DNA of 64,000 bases from assembly GCF_027409185.1 (NCBI RefSeq), contig NC_084468.1, positions 47,493,001 to 47,557,000 of the forward strand. Reading direction: 5' to 3'. The notes below the pieces were generated by a model. The model worked only from the letters and a program-made list of their open reading frames with translations. It was not told the origin of the DNA and made no database searches. This DNA comes from Cynocephalus volans (taxonomy: Eukaryota; Chordata; Mammalia; Dermoptera; Cynocephalidae). Of this stretch, positions 58,600-64,000 are shown piece by piece. The position numbers and the translations under genes are program-made. Each line of letters starts with the position of its first letter. Within the stretch, counting starts at the first letter, position 1.

Positions 58600-59780
58600 A
58601 GGGGTGGGAGGGTTATAAATACCTTTGGAGAATCTGATGGAATTTACAAAACCTTTTCTTGGAAAAATACACACAAAATTTTGGATATACCAAATGTCAT
58701 CTGGAACTCCTACTCCTTGAAATCTAGGCATCATTGGCTTGAAATCTGTGACAATTTCACAGCCAGTGAAAGTCCAGGGCTCTTATGATTTTTACTAATT
58801 CACATGGATTGTACTATTCTGCACCTGAGTTCACACCACCTTTAGTGCTGTCTTTGCATTATACTACATTGAGCAGACATGAAATGTGGCAGGTACAATA
58901 CAATATAACCAGGAGGTACACATAGTTTCTGCCCTCAAGAAACTCCAATTAGTCGAGAAACAGGAAACAAAAACTCATTCAGTTAAAAGGTTGAGTACCA
59001 GCTATGTATGTGCCAGGAAGTGTGCTGGATCCTTTAAATATGGTCCTAGCCTCACCGTCCATATAATGAGACAGGCCTTAACCGATGCTCACTGCTCAGA
59101 AGTAGAGATCTCTATGACAAAATATAACTGCAAAGTCAAAGGTTTCCTCATAGAAATAAATTTTAACCTAGAACCAGAAAAACACAGAAATATTGAAGGA
59201 TGAAAAGGAGTTAGCTAGGTTGCTGGGGGGGTGGCGGGAGGAAGTGGCAGGAGTTGTGAAGGTCATGACAAGATGAGTCTACAGAATAGGCTGGTCAAAA
59301 TGTCTCATCACTCCCATCAAGTGTACCCAATGGGTCTCCACTTCCATCGTATATTCCAATACATCTTGTATTTAAGGTCTTCCACAAACCCTAAACTCGT
59401 TATGTTCATGTGTTGCTTGGTGCTTACCATGTTCCAGGTGCATGAATTGTCGTTTATCCCTAGAACAAATATATTATCACTGTTTTACAGCAGGGAAAAC
59501 CAAGACTTCGAGAAGCTAAGTAACTTGTTTACTGTCATGCAGAGCCAGTAACAACCTGGAAGGGTAACTTCCAGCTTTATTGCCGACTGCTCCTGAATTG
59601 GAGCCAAAAAGGCAGCCAAGGGGTTTTCACCAAATTTGCCTTGCAATTAGGTTTTCTCTTCTTATTTCCTCAACCTGGCTTCTCTGCCGAATGTCTCCCT
59701 ACTTTCCCCGGAACCAACCCGAGGTATTCCTTGTTGTGAGGTCGTCGCTCAAGAAAGGAACCAAACACTCAATTGAAAAA
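58600..59780. other. Intergenic sequence upstream of SRP72
   Basis: Contains several open frames of about 100 codons, none with a recognisable domain; likely degraded repeats including MIR. Confidence 0.45.
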
Positions 59781-59787
59781 TATAGCA

Positions 59788-60310
59788 GGGTCCGGCGACT
59801 GCTTCCCCAGATATTCTGGTGAGAGAGCAGCCCCGAGACTAAGTTTGAGGGGTTTATAAAGGCAAAAAAATCACATAGTCACACAGCCAAAATTACATCC
59901 CCCCCTGGCATGACGGGGTGAGAGGGGTTTCACAAGGCCTAAAGCAAGCTGGTTACAGAAGCCAATATAAGCCAGTTAATCAGTCAGGAACAGCAAAAAC
60001 TTCCCCATGGTAGTCCCCTTCCTACGTCGCCTATTTATATCTTGATATAGTTTTTGTTTCTATCGGCCAAAAACAGCATAGGTGGGAAATTTTAATTTTT
60101 TCATCTTTTATATCCAGGTACAGGGTGTCATGTTTGTCTAACGAGAACTTCTGCTAAGGATGCTGGGGGCACTCCAGGGGAACAGGAGAAGGGAGAACTT
60201 GACAAACTAAGGGCAGGAGGGGAGGAGGCGGTGGAACAGGAGAAGGAGAACTTTGATAAGCTAGGCACCTGTTGTGAAATGTTGGGAGCTAATGGCGTGA
60301 GTTAAGTCAA
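59788..60310 (-). mobile_element. Possible ERV LTR upstream of SRP72
   Basis: Composition changes here: read on the minus strand it resembles a retroviral LTR with TATA-like AT-rich and purine-rich tracts. Boundaries and family not established. Confidence 0.35.
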
Positions 60311-60699
60311 TTTACCTTTTCACATCCTAAAAATCTTTCAAGAGCCCTTTCTCCAGTTCCTCAATGAAGTATTCTCAACCACCAACGACAAGGCGTGCTT
60401 CTCTCCCTTTCAAATGACTCCTTACAATTTCTAGTTGATGTTCTTTTATTTACTACCTCAGAAACGTTTTATTTATTTCCCATAGACGGTCGTCCAGTCC
60501 ACCCTCGTAGGACCAGGACACTGTCTCGACCGCCAGAGCTGTCGCCGGAAACGCACACTGCTTTGAGCCGAAACTGTTTAGTGAACCCCTTCTCAACCCC
60601 CTCCCGGATTCCGGCGCCTCTTTCTTCCAGACGGGCTTCAGGAAAGGTGTATCGACTCTATCCACGCAAATTTCTTGCCACTAGAGTGTAAGACTACGG

Positions 60700-60838
60700 T
60701 CTCTGACGCTGTCTCAGGTACAAAGACGCCGCGACCCCGAGACGCCTAGCAACCACCAGCTTCCTCCCCCGCTTGGCCGCTTTGAAGATCCTCTTCCGGG
60801 GCAGAGGTCGCCCCTCTCCTTCCCTCGTCTTCTCCAAG
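60700..60838 (+). promoter_or_regulatory. SRP72 promoter and 5' UTR
   Basis: CpG-rich and TATA-less. An ETS core CTTCCGG lies at 60793-60799, 40 bases before the ATG. The start codon is within CCAAGATGGCG, a strong YY1-type motif. This ETS plus YY1 layout is typical of housekeeping promoters; binding is inferred. Confidence 0.6.
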
Positions 60839-60947
60839 ATGGCGAGCGGCGGCAGTGGGGGGGTATCGGTGCCTGCGCTGTGGAGTGAAGTGAACCGTTA
60901 TGGCCAGAACGGCGACTTCACGCGCGCTCTCAAGACCGTCAACAAGA
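60839..60947 (+). CDS. SRP72: SRP72 coding exon 1
   Basis: 109 bases; donor AACAAGA|gtaagt. The Met at 60839 gives the conserved MASGGSGG start. Confidence 0.96.
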
Positions 60948-61576
60948 GTAAGTGTCGGGGCGGGCGCCAGGGCGGGCCCGAGCGGGCGGGACGATGCGGC
61001 CTGTTTCCGGCGCGCGCGACCAACTCCGGGTAGACGCGGGGAGGAGGAGACCACCCGCTCCCATGGACTGTGGGCCGAACGCCGGGTGGGCGCGGGTCGC
61101 AGTCCCTCCGCTCCACCACGCCAGCTGGCTGTAAGCAGTCCAGGGGTCCCGGATTGCCTACAGCCACGTGTACTTCCCTCTACACCCCGTGGGAAGTGAG
61201 GGAGGGATTTAAAGAGACCGTAGTTCCCGGAGTCTTTCAAACTGGTTTCTTTCTTGACTCCGTCTGTGCTGCCTTATTTCGCAAATATTCCAAATTGCCT
61301 CCTTTTTTTTATTCCTCTTGAGCGCAGTGAACAAGACGGTATTGCTGAAGGAGCTTGCTCTCTCGGGCCGCGGCGGGGGTAGGAACCTGCCTGGGACACG
61401 TAATGTAGAAGCTGGTCCCGACAAGGTGGAAGCTGTACGGATTCGACGGGGAGAGGGGAAGGGCTGGATCTGGATGTCGGGCCTGTCATTCCCACAGAAT
61501 CTCCCAAAAGTCATTAAGCCGGGAAATGTGTGTGTGAAAGGACAAACATTTTAAATAATGTCGGAAGAAAAGTTTG

Positions 61577-61610
<34 letters not shown>

Positions 61611-63052
61611 CAATTTGATCATTGTGTGAGGTTCACTCAACTCATTCTTTTATCCTTTACTACATAACTGTAATACGGCCGTGCTTTTTTAACGCTCTGG
61701 GTCATGCTCAGTTATTGTCTGTTGAAAATGCAGACTGTATATGTTAGATTTGGAATGTTAATTACCAAGACAAGGTTTAGCTGTTCAGAGCAGTAGTAAC
61801 ATACAAGGCTATATAAATAATTTGCGACAACCTATTGCCGGGTTAATGTGAAAAGTGGTGATTGTGCCCACAGTGCACTTTTGGTGATTTCAGACATTGA
61901 AGAAAATAGTTACTAATTAGAATTATTTGATTCTTGAACTTGTTTGAATTAACTTTAGCCTTTGGCTAGGCTTCCAACCAATACTATACATTTAATAGTA
62001 GCCTAGTAAGTATTTTGTAGGAATTCTTTAATAAGCAAAGGCTGTCAATTTGTTCACCAATGTGTTTTCGTAATTGGTAGAAATTCTTTAAAATTTCTTA
62101 GACTGAGAATTGGACACCTGTAGTTGCCCAGGAGCCAGGCAACTATAATCCTGGTCATTTTGACACTGAGCAGCTGTTAGCTTTGGAACTTGGCCACCTG
62201 AGTCTTTCATTGTACTACTTTTTGGTTATCTTAGGTGAAAGGGAAATTTTGAATGATTTTTAGAAATATTACCAGCAAGATAAATGGTTTTTGTATTATG
62301 CTTTATGGTTTATAAAATTGAATATTATTATTTCATGTTCTTGATAACCTTGTAAAATAGGTTACACTTTTGTATTCACTTTGTAGATAATAAAACTAAG
62401 ATTTGGATGTTAAGTGATTTGCCCAAGACCTCAAGGCAATTAATGGCAAGCTTGCACTAAGCCTAAGTCATTTGCTTCTAAATTCTACATAAATTTTTTT
62501 CTTTCCCTGTGAAGTAATGAAATATGTGGGATGTAGCATGCAACCCAAGATGAAAAAGCTGTAGAAACAGCTTCTTCCTTCCTTCCTTCCTTCCTTCCTT
62601 CCTTCCTTCCTCCCTTCCTTCCTCCCTCCCTCCCTCCCTCCCTCCCTCCCTCCCTCCCCCCCCCTCCCTCCCTCCCTCCCTCCTTTCTCTGCACTTTTTT
62701 GGTACATGCACCTTGGGAATCTTTATCTCATGGAAAAATCAAATCCATAACTCTCCTTATAACTTCTTAAGTTAAAAGTGAAGATCAGTCATTTTCTTAC
62801 TGTTTTGGCTAATAATTTCTACTGCAATAAAATTGCAAATGTAGCTTCCTGAGGCAGGGAGTGGGAAAATTTAGAAAAAAATGTGAAAAGGGAATGGATT
62901 TAAAAATGACTTTCCTAAAATTGTTGTCCAGTACTGCAGATCAACAAGGATGATGTAACCGCCCTGCACTGTAAAGTGGTATGCCTTATACAGAATGGAA
63001 GTTTCAAGGAAGCCTTGAATGTCATCAATACTCACGCCAAAGTGTTAGCCAA
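60839..63052 (+). CDS. SRP72: SRP72, signal recognition particle 72-kDa subunit (5' part)
   Basis: SRP72 binds 7SL RNA together with SRP68 and is needed for co-translational targeting to the ER. Two coding exons are inside the window, 60839-60947 and 62932-63052, giving 76 residues plus two bases of about 671. The start is MASGGSGGVSVPALWSEVNR, followed by the first TPR-like helices. The third exon lies beyond 64000. Phases and GT/AG sites are intact. Transcribed in the same direction as PAICS, 8.7 kb downstream. Confidence 0.96.
61580..61608 (+). repeat. Poly(T) run in SRP72 intron 1
   Basis: 29 consecutive T residues; no SINE body attached that I recognise. Confidence 0.8.
62571..62690 (+). 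repeat. (CCTT)n/(CCCT)n microsatellite
   Basis: About 120 bases of pure pyrimidine, first CCTT units and then CCCT units, 240 bases before SRP72 exon 2. Confidence 0.9.
62932..63052 (+). CDS. SRP72: SRP72 coding exon 2
   Basis: 121 bases after ttgttgtccag|, coding LQINKDDVTALHCKVVC to NTHAKVLA, ending two bases into an Asn codon at GCCAA|gtaagt. Confidence 0.96.
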
Positions 63053-64000
63053 GTAAGTGATTCAGTTAGTTGTTTATGCAATTATTAAAAAAACGTTTAC
63101 CATAGCTATAACTTCTTCCATGGTTTCTTCCGCACTATTCACTGATTTTTGTGCTTTCTTTTTTTTTTTTCTTCTTTTATTCTTTTGCTTGCCAGTAGTG
63201 TTCCTGAAACTGGAAGGAGCAACAATAACTTTTGCTCTTTTCTGCCTTAGAGAGCCTTTTTTTTTTTTCACTCCTGTCTTCCCTTTGAACTAAGAAGAGG
63301 TAAACCGTAGAGGGATGTATGGCATAAATATTACAAGAATCCTTGGAAGATATAGGCAAGAGGACTCAGCAGAAGTTTGATTAAAAAACAAAAAACCCTA
63401 TTCTTCCTACTTTCCCGAGGGAAATGAGGGCAGGGAAGGGTAGCTTCTCAGGTTGCCAAAGCCCCTGCTGTATTGGACCTGTCAGCTGCTCCTCTGCACA
63501 GTCAGAAATGCTGCTGGCTGCACAGGGAGGGAGGAGCAGGGGAGAAGAACAGATGGACAGGTTCCTCCTGCATTCCAGTTCTCTGTTCACGGAAACTGAG
63601 GCCTCTGGCCTGGCAGAAAGCCCCAGGGTGAGGGGAATGGGCAGTTGTGGCTGATGGCTTAAAGTTCGAACTTTCTCTGAAGCTCCTTCCCTCTTGCTCT
63701 TGTTCCTGCGTCCCTAAGCAAGCCTGCCCCCTCAGCCTTCCAAGAGTTGCACCCAGTGACCCCTTCCCTTGAAGTGACTCCTGATGAAGCACAACTTCCC
63801 ACAGGGCTCCTAGCCCTCAGGGGTGGCCATATTTGGGCAGTTCCCAGTCCTGTGGTCTTGGCGATCTGGGGAGCAGATTTTGGGTTTGGAACTTCCTAAG
63901 GAATGGGTCCTAGGCTTGGATCTTTCCCTACGGGGCCCTCTTACCCCTTCCTCTATCCTCCTTCCCTCCCACATTGCTGGAAATATTTCAATGAAATGGA
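63053..64000. other. SRP72 intron 2 (partial)
   Basis: A T-rich first part, then a GC-richer block from 63380. No exon recognised before the window ends. Confidence 0.5.

Noticed and set aside
58886..59551. Two adjacent ORFs of about 105 codons upstream of SRP72
   Set aside because: No domain, no splice or promoter context, and parts match MIR-like sequence.
60746..61240. 164-codon minus-strand ORF over the SRP72 promoter
   Set aside because: Lies across the CpG island and SRP72 exon 1 in antisense; composition-driven, no domain.
62571..62690. CRISPR-like or other spaced repeat array
   Set aside because: Simple tetranucleotide repeat with no spacers, in a mammalian intron.
62468..62711. 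Gly/Arg/Glu-rich minus-strand ORFs
   Set aside because: Direct translation of the (CCTT)n microsatellite.

Overview
This window is mammalian nuclear DNA holding the purine-synthesis gene pair PPAT/PAICS and the start of SRP72. PPAT (minus strand) enters at the left edge. Its coding exons 9 (cut by the edge) to 2 lie at 1-7856, then a 26.6-kb intron separates them from exon 1 at 34503-34630. PAICS (plus strand) starts 868 bases away, head to head with PPAT, and is complete: nine coding exons from 35499 to 52161, giving 425 residues with all splice phases consistent. SRP72 (plus strand) starts at 60839. Only its first two coding exons (76 residues plus two bases) are inside the window. PPAT catalyses the first committed step of de novo purine synthesis and PAICS catalyses steps 6 and 7, so the CpG-rich interval between them is a shared bidirectional promoter. 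Two canonical CACGTG E-boxes lie in that interval and four more in the first 1.4 kb of PAICS intron 1.

The organism is a placental mammal, most likely a colugo (Dermoptera). More than ten tRNA-Ile-like SINEs occur as monomers and as head-to-tail dimers, which resembles the dermopteran t-SINE/CYN family. There are no Alu, B1 or ruminant/carnivore SINEs. The only 7SL-related sequence keeps the 7SL central domain, so it is a 7SL RNA pseudogene and not an Alu. The species call is inference.

The most unusual content is antisense to PPAT inside its first intron. Three widely spaced exon-like segments (9711-10101, 17352-17770, 27614-27931) each encode a Myb/SANT-like (trihelix) DNA-binding domain, and each is broken by one or two disabling changes. 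They are followed by further open, splice-bounded, phase-compatible exon-like segments (18193-18306, 28288-28353, 31017-31141). I read this as the remains of a multi-exon, three-SANT-domain gene nested opposite PPAT. It is not a retrocopy, because the introns are still there.

The same intron holds an RBX1 processed pseudogene with target-site duplications, a probable ERV LTR, Tigger-type DNA transposons, MaLR and L1 fragments. Elsewhere there are a solo LTR nested in an older LTR (5.1-6.5 kb), a palindromic mariner-like MITE nested in a Tigger copy (41 kb), a 7SL pseudogene between PAICS and SRP72 (55.5 kb), and MIR and microsatellite sequence. There is no prokaryotic content and no CRISPR array.
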